A stretch of DNA of 64,000 nt from Bdellovibrio sp. NC01 (GCF_006874625.1 NZ_CP030034.1:2170001-2234000), one strand, 5' to 3'. Shown: positions 9,746 to 18,056, numbered from the stretch's first letter. Translations and numbers: made by a program. The notes: a model not told the origin generated them from the letters alone.

Positions 9746-10627
9746 TCAGGATATCGCACTTTGGAATACTTTGGCGGTACTGCGCTCAAGCTCTTTTGCA
9801 AGAAGCTGAGCATTCGCTGAAAGATCACCTTTAGATATCAGCACAATTTTATATTTAATCTTATGTGCAAATTCAGAATACACTTCTGTGAGTTGAAGAT
9901 GAGGTACTGATGCCGCGACGAAATCAGGCACGAAACCAATTCCTAGACCTTCACTTGCAAAGCGTGCGATCACTTCCCAACTTTCTACGATCATCGAAAC
10001 TGGAGCGGTCTTTTTATAGCGGTTTTTATAGAGCTTACGAACTTCCGCGACACCTGGTTTTTCTTCTGTCGCAAGAAAGCCCAAAGTTTTATATTGATCC
10101 TTAAAGCCTTTTCCAATCACGCAGCAAAAATGCCCTTCATGCAGAATGTATTTATCAACTCCACGCAAAGCCTTATTATCCATCACTACGCCGACTTCGA
10201 TTTCACCATCAAGAACTTGCTCTAAGATGTTCTTTGTGTGCCCGATCTTTAATACCGGTTCGATCTTCTGATGGTTCTTCTGTAAAGAGCTCATCACCCC
10301 AGGAAATAATACCAGCGCAAGACTGCGTAAAGTCGCCATCGACAAAGGGCCCGCGTTTTCTTCCTGGGCACCCGCTAAAACACTGCGCAAAACGCGAACT
10401 GAATCCAAAACACCTTCCATGGATTCTAGCAAACGTAGACCCTCTGGACTGACCTTAAACTGATTCTTACTGTGCACCAAAAGAGTGGCTCCTAAAGAAT
10501 CTTCAAGCTTTTTGATCGCCTGACTGACCGCCGATTGTGAAACACGATTCTTTTGCGCGGCCGCCGCGACCCCGCCTAAACGAACAGCATCCAGGAAATA
10601 TCGAAGGTGATAAAGATTAGGTTCCAT
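9746..10627 (-). CDS. LysR-family transcriptional regulator
   Basis: A 293-residue protein with the classic LysR layout: winged helix-turn-helix in residues 1-62 (LRYFLDAVRLGGVAAAAQ, then VSQSAVSQAIKKLEDSLGATLL), linker helix, and a two-lobed periplasmic-binding-protein-like effector domain from about residue 90. The length is normal for the family. It is divergent from the small secreted protein gene at 10753, the usual arrangement of a LysR regulator and its target. A TTAT-N11-ATAA box lies between them. The inducer is unknown. Confidence 0.9.
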   Translation of the reverse strand: MEPNLYHLRYFLDAVRLGGVAAAAQKNRVSQSAVSQAIKKLEDSLGATLLVHSKNQFKVSPEGLRLLESMEGVLDSVRVLRSVLAGAQEENAGPLSMATLRSLALVLFPGVMSSLQKNHQKIEPVLKIGHTKNILEQVLDGEIEVGVVMDNKALRGVDKYILHEGHFCCVIGKGFKDQYKTLGFLATEEKPGVAEVRKLYKNRYKKTAPVSMIVESWEVIARFASEGLGIGFVPDFVAASVPHLQLTEVYSEFAHKIKYKIVLISKGDLSANAQLLAKELERSTAKVFQSAIS

Positions 10628-10690
10628 TTAAACCTCGAAATAGGAAATTCTTCCATAGAAGATAATAAGTAAAACTGAATATAACATACA

Positions 10691-10709
10691 TTATAATTAA
10701 CTTTAATAA
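10691..10709. promoter_or_regulatory. Candidate LysR box
   Basis: TTAT-N11-ATAA, the T-N11-A dyad typical of LysR binding sites, lies in the 125-bp divergent region between the LysR gene and the secreted protein gene. The region is very AT-rich, so a chance match is possible. Confidence 0.35.
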
Positions 10710-10752
10710 TTTTAAGAAAAATCCTATAAAGAGCCCATTCAAGGAGCACTTT

Positions 10753-11133
10753 ATGATTAAAACGATGGTGATGGGTCTTATTTTTGTATTATCTTCTTCA
10801 GCCTTTGCGAGCGACATCTTGCTAGCCCGCCAGTTGGGTCAAACAAGCTGCTATATGACGTCTTCTTACGTAGGCCTTATTTATGCGGGCGAAGAAGTCG
10901 ACGGTCGCGAACCACGCTACACGGCAGAAATTCCCAATAACGAAAGCCTGAAAGCTGCGATTCAAACGGCAAAGGCATCCGGTTCTTCTTTTATGCCTAA
11001 AGAAATCTTTGAAAGAAGCAAAAGCGCTTACGGTGCTTATACGGATGAGCAAATGGTTATCGTATTGACTCCAGCTAATAGCGTTACGAAAAACCTGATT
11101 GATCTAATCAATTATAACTGCAGCCCGGAGTAA
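10753..11133 (+). CDS. Small secreted protein, unknown
   Basis: A 126-residue protein with a signal peptide (MIKTMVMGLIFVLSSSAFAS). AAGGAG sits seven bases before the ATG. The mature part has two cysteines, one near its start and one four residues from its end, which could form a disulphide. No family is recognised. It is divergent from a LysR regulator that may control it, and it ends in a strong hairpin. Confidence 0.7.
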   Translation: MIKTMVMGLIFVLSSSAFASDILLARQLGQTSCYMTSSYVGLIYAGEEVDGREPRYTAEIPNNESLKAAIQTAKASGSSFMPKEIFERSKSAYGAYTDEQMVIVLTPANSVTKNLIDLINYNCSPE

Positions 11134-11139
11134 TCCCCT

Positions 11140-11169
11140 CGCGTGACGGCCCTGCGCCGTTGCGCGTTT
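11140..11169 (+). terminator. Terminator-like hairpin
   Basis: An 11-bp stem CGCGTGACGGC / GCCGTTGCGCG (two wobble pairs) with loop CCTGC begins seven bases after the stop codon. The T run is only three bases, so it may be a weak terminator or a 3' stabiliser. Confidence 0.55.
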
Positions 11170-11213
11170 CCCCATGACTTGAATCTGCCACTTAGACGCG
11201 TTCTAATACCCAC

Positions 11214-11780
11214 ATGTATAAGATCTTAGCTATCTGTGGTAGCACGCGAAAACAATCTTCTAATCTGCATGTGATTTCTGCATTTTCAAAAGTTGCAGCA
11301 AATATTTTTACCACGGAAGTATTCAGCGAAATCGCCGATCTTCCGCACTTCAATCCCGATCTGGATACGGAAGATCCGCCAAAAGAAATCTCTCGCTTTC
11401 GTGAAAAACTGCGCGCGGCCGATGCCATTCTTATTTCAACGCCTGAATATGCTTTAGGCGTTCCAGGCACGCTTAAAAATGCAATTGATTGGACGGTATC
11501 ATCCATGGAGTTTTCGCAGAAACCTGTGGCGCTCATTACTGCGGGCACCGCGGGTGAAAAAGCACATGCATCACTTTTAGGGACTTTGCTGATTATTGAA
11601 AGTCGCATGACGGAACAAACGCAACTTGTTGTGTCGGCAGTTAAAAGCAAAATGAATGGCGATACGTTCACGGATAATAAGACTGAAATAAAGATTCAGG
11701 AATTGATCGAAAGTTTAAAGCAGTTGATAGAAAATAAGTCTATGACATTGCTTCCCCGTCCGACGATCATGGGAAATTAA
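11214..11780 (+). CDS. NADPH-dependent FMN reductase-like flavoprotein
   Basis: A 188-residue flavodoxin-like protein. The FMN phosphate loop is near the start (ICGSTRKQSSN, residues 8-18), and the family motif around the flavin ring is STPEYALGVPGTLKNAIDW (about residues 79-97). Relatives reduce FMN, quinones, azo dyes or chromate using NAD(P)H in the cytoplasm. The last 20 residues are extra tail. Physiological substrate is not deducible. It is a single-gene unit closed by a terminator. The start has no strong Shine-Dalgarno, but the FMN loop position fits it. Confidence 0.88.
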   Translation: MYKILAICGSTRKQSSNLHVISAFSKVAANIFTTEVFSEIADLPHFNPDLDTEDPPKEISRFREKLRAADAILISTPEYALGVPGTLKNAIDWTVSSMEFSQKPVALITAGTAGEKAHASLLGTLLIIESRMTEQTQLVVSAVKSKMNGDTFTDNKTEIKIQELIESLKQLIENKSMTLLPRPTIMGN

Positions 11781-11785
11781 AAAAG

Positions 11786-11809
11786 AAAAGGCCCGGTACT
11801 GGGCCTTTT
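11786..11809. terminator. Bidirectional terminator
   Basis: AAAAGGCCC / GGGCCTTTT with loop GGTACT and flanking A and T runs. It serves the FMN reductase on plus and the KGG-like gene on minus. Confidence 0.85.
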
Positions 11810-11812
11810 TAG

Positions 11813-12139
11813 TTAGTGAGTCGTTCTTCTTTTTGAAGAAGGTGACTTCTTTCTTGCCGTGGATTTCGAAGAGCTCGTTTTAGAAGATGCTCTTTTTGAA
11901 GCCGATTTTGCTTTCGCTGATTTTGCAGCTTTCGCAAGACCACCTTTACGACCGCCACGTTTTGATGGCTCTGTATTTGAAACAGCACGACCGGCGCCAC
12001 CTGTTTCTTTATTAACCGTCGCCCAACCGATTTGCGCGGCTCTTTTGCTAGACATACCACGCTCTTTTTCACTTTCCTCGATGTGGTGGGCTTGGCGTTT
12101 TTGTTTTGAAGTGTAACTTTCTTTTGAACCTCTTGGCAT
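11813..12139 (-). CDS. Small basic KGG-like stress protein with histone H1-like tail
   Basis: A 108-residue protein. Residues 1-48 match a small conserved family often labelled plasmid stabilisation protein (MPRGSKESYTSKQKRQAHHI, then RAAQIGWATVNKETGG). Residues 58-65 read KRGGRKGG, and the rest is Lys/Ala/Ser-rich like a histone H1 tail. It probably binds nucleic acid or acts as a disordered protectant; family members are common near stress genes. A very strong Shine-Dalgarno (GGAGGAGAT) precedes the ATG, suggesting high expression. The tail is low in complexity, so only the N-terminal half carries family evidence. Confidence 0.8.
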   Translation of the reverse strand: MPRGSKESYTSKQKRQAHHIEESEKERGMSSKRAAQIGWATVNKETGGAGRAVSNTEPSKRGGRKGGLAKAAKSAKAKSASKRASSKTSSSKSTARKKSPSSKRRTTH

Positions 12140-12228
12140 ATTGATCTCCTCCTATGAAAAAGATGAACTATGACCGCAAGACTCTCTAGTAAATTTACAC
12201 TTCTATGTGTGAATGCAAGAAAGTTATT

Positions 12229-12420
12229 TTAGTTGGGACCGATCTCGCTTTCGTTGCTGCTGGTGCGATAGCGGCTGGATTCATTGGTGCGAGACGTATA
12301 ATCGCTTTGATATGATTTGTCTCGTTTGCCCTCACCCAGACCTGATTTCACGGGGACGCGGTTGGGATTGTGCTCTTTATAGTTTGGCGTATTTGATTTC
12401 GGGATGTCTCTGTAAGCCAT
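12229..12420 (-). CDS. Small hydrophilic disordered protein
   Basis: A 63-residue protein starting MAYRDIPKSNTPNY, very rich in Ser, Asn, Arg, Lys and Tyr and without hydrophobic core, so likely disordered. AGGAGGT stands just before the ATG at 12420, which makes it credible as a gene. It lies 28 bases behind the alcohol dehydrogenase on the same strand and is probably in its operon. No family is recognised. Confidence 0.65.
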   Translation of the reverse strand: MAYRDIPKSNTPNYKEHNPNRVPVKSGLGEGKRDKSYQSDYTSRTNESSRYRTSSNESEIGPN

Positions 12421-12448
12421 GGGGACCTCCTATCGTGTTCTTACGCAT

Positions 12449-13621
12449 TTAATGATTTTTAATCACAACTTTCACACAACTATCTTTTTTATCTAAAAAT
12501 GTTTTATACGCTTCCGGAGCATCTTCGATGTTGATTCGATGAGTGATCAAGAACGAAGGATCGATATCGCCTTGAAGAATATGTTCAAGCAATGCCGTCA
12601 TATACTTACGCACGTGTGTCTGCCCCATCTTCATCGTCAAACCTTTCGCGAAAGCAGCTCCTAGAGGCATTTTATCTAAAAATCCACCATAAACGCCAGG
12701 AATTGAAACCGTTCCGCCTTTACGACATGCTTGAATGGCCTGACGAAGGGCGATGGGTCTGTCTGTTGCCATTTTCACGGACATTTTTGCGGTTTCATAT
12801 TTGCTGTATAAATCAGTGCCGTGCGCTTCAAGACCTACGGCATCGATGCACGCGTCGGGACCTCGACCACCTGTCAGGATTTTTAGTTCTTCAAGCACAT
12901 CGCATTCTTCATAGTTCAGGACTTCTGCTTTACAAATTTCTTTTGCGATTTTCAAACGCTCTGGCACACGGTCGATGGCGATCACTCGTTCTGCACCTAA
13001 CAAATAGGCACTTTCAATCGAAAAAAGTCCTACCGGGCCACAGCCCCACACGGCGACCGTATCCCCCATCTGAATATTGCAGTTCACCGCCGCTTGATAA
13101 CCAGTCGGAAAAATATCGCTTAAGAAAAGTAACTTGTCGTCATCCATACCGGCAGGCACAACTAACGGTCCCACGTCGCCGAAAGGAACCCGCGCATATT
13201 CTGCCTGACCACCGGCATACCCACCATACATGTGCGAATAACCAAAGAGCCCGCCCCCACCGTGACCGTAAAGACCATCAGCTACTTCAGGTTTGGGGTT
13301 GCTATTATCACAGAGTGAAAATTCCTGACGACTGCAGAAGAAACAATGCCCGCAAGAAATATTAAATGGCACAACAACTTTGTCTCCGACTTTCACATTT
13401 TTTATGTGCGGTCCCACTTCAACGATTTCTCCCATGAACTCGTGACCTAGAATATCGCCTTTTTGCATTGTTGGAATCACGCCATCGAAAAGATGCAGAT
13501 CTGATCCACATATTGCCGTCGAGGTGATTTTCACGATGACGTCTTGAGGATTCAAGATTCGTGGATCTGGAACTTTTTCGACTTCAACGTGTTTTGTCCC
13601 GTGCCAGCAAACCGCTTTCAT
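12449..13621 (-). CDS. Zinc-dependent alcohol dehydrogenase (formaldehyde dehydrogenase-like)
   Basis: A 390-residue medium-chain dehydrogenase. Catalytic zinc site: C in AICGSDLH and the [10 protein letters not shown] segment. Structural zinc site: four cysteines in [15 protein letters not shown]. The Rossmann fold begins at [21 protein letters not shown], and IAID follows as the second strand. The long insert and C-terminal part resemble the glutathione-independent formaldehyde dehydrogenase branch, so it may detoxify aldehydes with NAD. I prefer ATG 13621 over GTG 13627 because AGGAGTGAGT stands right before it. It follows the SRPBCC gene by eight bases, so the two are surely co-transcribed. 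Confidence 0.92.
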   Translation of the reverse strand: MKAVCWHGTKHVEVEKVPDPRILNPQDVIVKITSTAICGSDLHLFDGVIPTMQKGDILGHEFMGEIVEVGPHIKNVKVGDKVVVPFNISCGHCFFCSRQEFSLCDNSNPKPEVADGLYGHGGGGLFGYSHMYGGYAGGQAEYARVPFGDVGPLVVPAGMDDDKLLFLSDIFPTGYQAAVNCNIQMGDTVAVWGCGPVGLFSIESAYLLGAERVIAIDRVPERLKIAKEICKAEVLNYEECDVLEELKILTGGRGPDACIDAVGLEAHGTDLYSKYETAKMSVKMATDRPIALRQAIQACRKGGTVSIPGVYGGFLDKMPLGAAFAKGLTMKMGQTHVRKYMTALLEHILQGDIDPSFLITHRINIEDAPEAYKTFLDKKDSCVKVVIKNH

Positions 13622-13629
13622 ACTCACTC

Positions 13630-14196
13630 CTAGTGTAATGCCGTTTTAGTTTCATGCTTTCGATCTGCGCCAGCTGGTTGTCCTTCAACGCGAGGAATTT
13701 CTCCGGCTTCAAAAAGTTCACGCAATTTTACAAGGTTCATTTTCAAGTTCTGATGTGGACTTTCACCCAGCATTTTTTCGATGAACTCGGTGAACTTTCC
13801 GCCAGGAACATCAAAAGCAATTCGCACTGTCACGACAGTTCCACGGCCATAATCAAGAGGTCGAAATTCAACCCGGCCTGATAGTTTTATTTCCGAAACA
13901 TGAGTTGAACGCCAGGCAATGACTGAATAAGGTGTGCTCTCAACAATTTCACTGTCCCATTCAAGAGTTTTATTGCCACGCAAAGCTTTCCATTTCCAGT
14001 GGGATTTAGTGTCAGATATTTTTGTGACACTTTCCAGTTGCTCGGTGAAAGCCATAAAATTCTGAGGGTTCAACCAAAAGGTGTAGAGGTTTTGTGCTGA
14101 AGCCAACACAGTCACAGCTTCGACAGTTTCCAATCCCTTGTCTTCAAGTCTCTTGCGTCGTCCTTCGGGAGAAACTTCAGCATGCTGATTTTCCAT
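13630..14196 (-). CDS. SRPBCC/START-like protein (cyclase/dehydrase type)
   Basis: A 188-residue protein. Residues about 24-160 form a single START-like domain: [17 protein letters not shown], then a central beta sheet ([20 protein letters not shown]) and a C-terminal helix ([13 protein letters not shown]). This branch is found next to stress genes and is often annotated as polyketide cyclase/dehydrase, but the ligand is not known. The start is ATG 14196 with AGGTGAGT before it; GTG 14202 is the alternative. It is the first gene of an operon with the alcohol dehydrogenase and the 63-residue protein. Confidence 0.85.
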   Translation of the reverse strand: MENQHAEVSPEGRRKRLEDKGLETVEAVTVLASAQNLYTFWLNPQNFMAFTEQLESVTKISDTKSHWKWKALRGNKTLEWDSEIVESTPYSVIAWRSTHVSEIKLSGRVEFRPLDYGRGTVVTVRIAFDVPGGKFTEFIEKMLGESPHQNLKMNLVKLRELFEAGEIPRVEGQPAGADRKHETKTALH

Positions 14197-14424
14197 ACTC
14201 ACCTCTCTCTATTTCCTCAACCTTATGCCTCTGAAAATGGATGTAAAGACCAGCCTCACGACGTGATATTACAGACCCAATTCAGAACGGCCTATTCTGC
14301 CTCACAGAGGAGCTTTTCCTCTTCATAAAATATTTTAAGAAAACCGTATGCTTGCTTAATTGGGCACAGTGTTTGCTCTCTATAAATTGATTGTCGGACT
14401 TTTGTGAAAACACTGTTTTTTAAC

Positions 14425-14441
14425 CCGAGACTTTAGCTCGG
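14425..14441 (+). promoter_or_regulatory. Leader hairpin before the Ser/Arg-rich protein
   Basis: CCGAG / CTCGG stem with a seven-base loop, 19 bases before the ATG and just upstream of the strong Shine-Dalgarno AAGGAGGAAG. It may stabilise the 5' end. An upstream TTGTC...TTGTGAAAA element (14391-14410) is shared with the hemerythrin gene leader. Confidence 0.4.
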
Positions 14442-14459
14442 AAACACAAGGAGGAAGTT

Positions 14460-15251
14460 ATGGCTTCAAGATCCACAAGTTCAAGGAGTACATCTGGTCG
14501 TAGCAGCTCAAGCAGACGCTCGCCTTCGACTAGTAGTTCTCGCTCAAGTTCAAGCTCAGGCTCTTCAAGAGGTTCCAGTGCGACTCGCTCCGCTTCTAGC
14601 TCTAGAAGAAATCAAGATCAAGACATGGATAGAAGCAATCGCATGAGCCCATATTATGAAAGCGAATCTCGTGGCGGTGGTCAAAGAGGTCACTCGCAAC
14701 AACAAATGGGATCTCGTGATCGTTACAATGACTACGACGACAATACACAATATTCAGGCAGTCGCAATCAGGGTTGGGATCAAGATTATGATGAAGGTCG
14801 TTCTGCAAGTAACACAAGAAATCAAGGTCGTAGCTCACGCTCATCTGAATATGGTCGTAGCAGTGACTATGATGAAGACATCCCACGTCGCAGCACTGGC
14901 GGCCGTCAATTCACTCAATCCCACACAAACTGGGATGAAGACTATGATGATTTAGGCAGCCAAGGTCGTTACGCGAATGCGGATCGCGATCAAGAGGAAA
15001 ATTATTCTCCTTCTCGTCGTGGCTCTCAACGTTCAATGACTTCAGGCTCGAGCTCCGGCTCAAGAAGAGGTCAATCTAGTCAATCGCAACAATCACAATC
15101 AGGCAGACGTCCAATGTCTTCTCGTTCTGATCGTTGGGATGAAGACTATGATTCTGAAATGGATGAAGGTCGTCTTCACGCACGCGAAGATTATGAAGAC
15201 GAAGATTTTGATGAAGAAAGATATTCTCGGAATAATCCGTCTCAATACTAG
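14460..15251 (+). CDS. Ser/Arg/Asp-rich low-complexity protein
   Basis: A 263-residue protein with no hydrophobic segments. Residues 1-50 are Ser/Arg repeats (RSTSGRSSSSRRSPS); the middle is Gly/Gln/Arg/Ser; the second half is studded with acidic WDEDYD or WDQDYDEGR blocks. It is surely disordered, possibly binding nucleic acid or forming condensates, or acting as a desiccation protectant. A strong AAGGAGG Shine-Dalgarno precedes the ATG and a terminator follows, so it is a monocistronic, well translated gene. No domain family can be assigned and alignment to databases would be unreliable. Confidence 0.8.
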   Translation: MASRSTSSRSTSGRSSSSRRSPSTSSSRSSSSSGSSRGSSATRSASSSRRNQDQDMDRSNRMSPYYESESRGGGQRGHSQQQMGSRDRYNDYDDNTQYSGSRNQGWDQDYDEGRSASNTRNQGRSSRSSEYGRSSDYDEDIPRRSTGGRQFTQSHTNWDEDYDDLGSQGRYANADRDQEENYSPSRRGSQRSMTSGSSSGSRRGQSSQSQQSQSGRRPMSSRSDRWDEDYDSEMDEGRLHAREDYEDEDFDEERYSRNNPSQY

Positions 15252-15280
15252 TTGGCCACAATCCAATTGGTGAAAAAGAA

Positions 15281-15306
15281 AAGGGGCTTTACGAAGCCCC
15301 TTTTTT
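15281..15306. terminator. Bidirectional terminator
   Basis: AAGGGGCTT / AAGCCCCTT stem with tetraloop TACG, T run on plus and matching A run for the minus gene that ends at 15309. Confidence 0.85.
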
Positions 15307-15308
15307 CA

Positions 15309-15509
15309 TTAATGAAGCTGATCAGAGGAAGGACTTCCCGAAGTCCAAGACGGAGGATCACTCGCCGGAAATGAATCGTCGATCTCTTGATCAATCGGAT
15401 CGACCGGGCCTAAATTTAACGGTTCACGTTTATTTTTAGCAAGAGCTTTCACAGCGTAGGCGGTCCCCGCTGCTGCGATTGCAAAAAGCAATAGTGTTCT
15501 CAGTTTCAT
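15309..15509 (-). CDS. Small membrane-anchored DSFPASDPPSW protein
   Basis: A 66-residue protein. An N-terminal membrane segment or signal anchor (residues 1-24, LRTLLLFAIAAAGTAYAVKAL) is followed by a short acidic tail holding DSFPASDPPSWT, a motif conserved in tiny proteins of soil and plant-associated bacteria whose role is unknown to me. AGGAGGT precedes the ATG at 15509. Its place between the disordered S/R-rich protein and hemerythrin supports a stress setting. It shares a 153-bp divergent promoter region with the hemerythrin gene. Confidence 0.75.
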   Translation of the reverse strand: MKLRTLLLFAIAAAGTAYAVKALAKNKREPLNLGPVDPIDQEIDDSFPASDPPSWTSGSPSSDQLH

Positions 15510-15662
15510 GAGCGACCTCCTAGAATGGAATCAGAATACACCCGTCCCTTTCGAATGCAACCCCGCCCGTAGTCCTGCACAAGTCATGTATTCTTGTCAG
15601 CCCTCTTGTGAAAATTCATAGACGATTCGATTCTGATTACAAAGCACAGAGAGGATTTCATC

Positions 15663-16196
15663 ATGGAAATATACGAACTGTTAAAGCGAGACCATGATAA
15701 ATTAAAGCAGCTTTTCGTTGATCTACTCAGTCTTCCTGAAGGAGATAAACAGACACGCCATTTTTTATTGGAACAAATTCGCGATGAACTTGTTCCACAC
15801 TCACGAGCTGAGGAATCTGTTTTTTACAACTCCTTGCGCACAATCAAATCCTTAAAAGATCGCGCTTTGCATGGCTACAAAGAGCATATGGAAGCAGAAA
15901 CATTATTACGTATGCTGCAATTACAAAGTAAAACCAATATGGATTGGAAAGCCACGGCTGCGAAACTGAAAGAAGCTCTTGAACATCACATTCACGAGGA
16001 AGAAATCGAATTATTCGCCTTGGCTCGTGAAAACTTTTCTGACGAAGAATCGCAGATGATGGCGAATGCCTTTGAAAAACTAAAACCAAAAATTCAAGAA
16101 CAAACTATCATTGGCACGACTTGGGATATGGTCGCGAATTTAATGCCACCACGATTCTCTGATTCATTTCGAGGAATGAAAGGACCGCAACTTTAA
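15663..16196 (+). CDS. Hemerythrin HHE-domain protein
   Basis: A 177-residue protein of two HHE cation-binding repeats. Ligand-type residues appear as HD in LLKRDHDKLK, H and E in VPHSRAEESVF, H in YKEHMEAETLL, and HHIHEEEIELF. Such proteins hold a di-iron centre and sense or store oxygen or protect against nitrosative and oxidative stress in the cytoplasm. The C-terminal 35 residues are an amphipathic tail. It lies ten bases upstream of the SDR gene, likely in one transcript, in a stress-type cluster. Confidence 0.88.
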   Translation: MEIYELLKRDHDKLKQLFVDLLSLPEGDKQTRHFLLEQIRDELVPHSRAEESVFYNSLRTIKSLKDRALHGYKEHMEAETLLRMLQLQSKTNMDWKATAAKLKEALEHHIHEEEIELFALARENFSDEESQMMANAFEKLKPKIQEQTIIGTTWDMVANLMPPRFSDSFRGMKGPQL

Positions 16197-16206
16197 GGGA
16201 GACACC

Positions 16207-17241
16207 ATGAAGACTTTGGCAAAAAGATTTTTAATGGGCGTAGGCTTAGGTTTTTTAGGTTCCATGATTTATACCAAATTTAAAGAAAGCCGCCGATACA
16301 TTGATTTCGAAGGAAACGTCGTCGTGATCACCGGGGGTTCCCGCGGTTTAGGTCTTTTGCTGGCGAAGGAGTTTGCGCAAGACGGGGCTTCCATCGCCTT
16401 ACTTGCCCGCGATTCCGAGGAACTCTTGCGCGCAAAAAATATTTTGCAATTTGAGTGTCCAGATACGTTAGTCCATACTTACGCCTGTGACTGCACAATC
16501 AATTCTCAAGTGGTCGATACCGTTTCGCATATTTTGCATGATTTCGGCAGCATTGATATTTTAATCAATAACGCTGGCGTCATCTCTTCAATGCCAATTG
16601 AAAATGCCACAGCGAAAGACTTTGAAGAATCCATCGATACACATTTCTGGGGGCCATTTCATATGGTTGAGGCGTGCCTACCCCATATGACCGCTGGATC
16701 GCGTATTGTGAACATTAGCTCCATTGGCGGGCTTATTCCGGTACCTCACCTTGCCGCCTATTGTACCGGTAAATTCGCCTTAACTGGCTATTCACAATCG
16801 CTACGCGCGGAACTTATGAAAGACGGTATTTATGTTACAACAGTTTGTCCGAATTTAATGAGAACCGGCTCTATCGATCATGCGAAATTCAAAGGTCAAG
16901 CAACAAAAGAATATACGATCTTTGCGATCTTGGACTCGTTACCACTTATTTCACAAAACGCTGAAAAGTCTGCTAAAGAAATTCGCGAAGCTGTGCGCTG
17001 GGGTAAAGCAGAACTGACTATTTCTCTTACCGCGAAACTTGCACACAGAATTAATGTGCACTTTCCAGAGTTCTTTTCAGACATCATTGGCCTAGCAAAT
17101 CGCTTTTTGCCAGAAGGCACCGCAGATCGTGAAACACAAGTGGAAGGACGTAGTGCGCACACGGCACTTGCGCCATCAGTCCTAACACGTGTCTCGGAAA
17201 AAGCGGCACGACTTAACAATGAGGGCGAAATTCATCACTAA
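16207..17241 (+). CDS. Membrane-anchored short-chain dehydrogenase
   Basis: A 344-residue protein. A hydrophobic N-terminus (residues 7-24, GVGLGFLGSMI) suggests a membrane anchor or tether. The SDR fold follows: cofactor motif TGGSRGLG near residue 43, NNAG in INNAGVISS, active-site Ser in VNISSIGG and Tyr/Lys in AAYCTGKFAL. An extra C-terminal stretch of about 80 residues is longer than typical SDRs. AAGGGAGA precedes the ATG. Substrate unknown. Its end overlaps the convergent Nudix gene by four bases. Confidence 0.88.
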   Translation: MKTLAKRFLMGVGLGFLGSMIYTKFKESRRYIDFEGNVVVITGGSRGLGLLLAKEFAQDGASIALLARDSEELLRAKNILQFECPDTLVHTYACDCTINSQVVDTVSHILHDFGSIDILINNAGVISSMPIENATAKDFEESIDTHFWGPFHMVEACLPHMTAGSRIVNISSIGGLIPVPHLAAYCTGKFALTGYSQSLRAELMKDGIYVTTVCPNLMRTGSIDHAKFKGQATKEYTIFAILDSLPLISQNAEKSAKEIREAVRWGKAELTISLTAKLAHRINVHFPEFFSDIIGLANRFLPEGTADRETQVEGRSAHTALAPSVLTRVSEKAARLNNEGEIHH

Positions 17242-17648
17242 GATAGTTTCGCATTCACCCACTTCAATACTCGTTGTAACCGCGGCACTGTCACCTCGAG
17301 CGCCTCTTCATAAGTCATCCATTTGTATTGCTGATGCTCGGGACGCCCCAATTCTTCATTGATGCCAAGCACGACCTTGTCAGTATTCATCTCTGCGATG
17401 TAATAACGCGCGACCTTGCCTTTGCCATAGGGCTCCGTTTCGATGAATTCTTTTTTGAATGGAAATTTATACGGTTCAAGACCGGTTTCCTCTTTAAGCT
17501 CGCGTTGCGCGGCCAGAAATGGATCTTCACCTTCTTCTACTTCGCCTTTTGGAAAATCCCAATAGTTGTAACTGCGAAGCAATAAAAAACGCAGGGGCTT
17601 TTCATTTAAAAAAGGAATCACCCCTGCTGATAACACATTACTCTTCAT
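17238..17648 (-). CDS. Nudix hydrolase
   Basis: A 136-residue protein with a full Nudix box: G in FPKGEVEEGEDPF, then AQRELKEETGLEPY (GX5EX7REUXEEXGU). The short N-terminal strand SAGVIPF and the segment LLLRSYNYWDFPKG resemble diadenosine tetraphosphate or NTP pyrophosphatases. I set the start at ATG 17648, which overlaps the stop of the upstream small gene and matches the usual family N-terminus; ATG 17675 would add nine residues. Likely role: cleaning up damaged or signalling nucleotides. Confidence 0.85.
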   Translation of the reverse strand: MKSNVLSAGVIPFLNEKPLRFLLLRSYNYWDFPKGEVEEGEDPFLAAQRELKEETGLEPYKFPFKKEFIETEPYGKGKVARYYIAEMNTDKVVLGINEELGRPEHQQYKWMTYEEALEVTVPRLQRVLKWVNAKLS

Positions 17649-17877
17649 ATGAGTTTTCATCTTCACCAAAGTCATCGGAAGATCCGCGTTTAAATTCTTG
17701 GAAGTCTTTTTCCAAAGTTCCTAGAACTTGGGCGGCTCTTTGAAACAACGCCTTGGCGCTGGGATCTTCAACTTTAGAAATATCTTCCTCGCAGTGATCT
17801 TTCAACGCATGTAAGTGCATTGCGATATTTTGAGTATGAGCAATTGGATCCTTCGAGGAAATATTTTGAATCTCCAT
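17638..17877 (-). CDS. Small helical protein, unknown
   Basis: A 79-residue protein, mostly helical, with an acidic end (GSSDDFGEDENSYEE). Histidines and acidic residues lie in the first helices (AHTQNIAMHLHALKDHCEED), but no family is recognised. AGAGGTGAGT before ATG 17877 is nearly the same leader as in the SRPBCC and alcohol dehydrogenase genes; GTG 17883 is an alternative start. It overlaps the Nudix start by 11 bases and follows the 56-residue gene by eight, so the three form an operon. Confidence 0.7.
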   Translation of the reverse strand: MEIQNISSKDPIAHTQNIAMHLHALKDHCEEDISKVEDPSAKALFQRAAQVLGTLEKDFQEFKRGSSDDFGEDENSYEE

Positions 17878-17885
17878 ACTCACCT

Positions 17886-18056
17886 CTATTTATTCGCAGT
17901 ATTTTTATTAGATGAACTTTGGCCAGCTTCTTCTTCATGAACGTCGCTAGAATGATCTAATTGTTTATTATGACTTGCTTTACGTTGTGCCTTCAACGAG
18001 CCTTCATAACGTTTGCTCGTTTGACTAAAGCCTTTATTTTTATGATGACCAGACAT
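17886..18056 (-). CDS. 56-residue basic, disordered protein
   Basis: Read directly from the sequence: MSGHHKNKGFSQTSKRYEGS begins the protein, then a Lys/Gln/His segment and an acidic EEEAGQ, ending NKNTANK. AAGGAGGT stands six bases before the ATG, one of the strongest Shine-Dalgarno sites in the window. It has no hydrophobic core and should be disordered. It is first in the operon with the 79-residue protein and Nudix hydrolase and belongs with the other tiny stress-type proteins here. Confidence 0.65.
   Translation of the reverse strand: MSGHHKNKGFSQTSKRYEGSLKAQRKASHNKQLDHSSDVHEEEAGQSSSNKNTANK

Noticed and set aside
14565-15261. ORFs on other frames across the Ser/Arg-rich gene
   Set aside because: They arise from the repeat composition of the real gene; no ribosome site or sensible protein.
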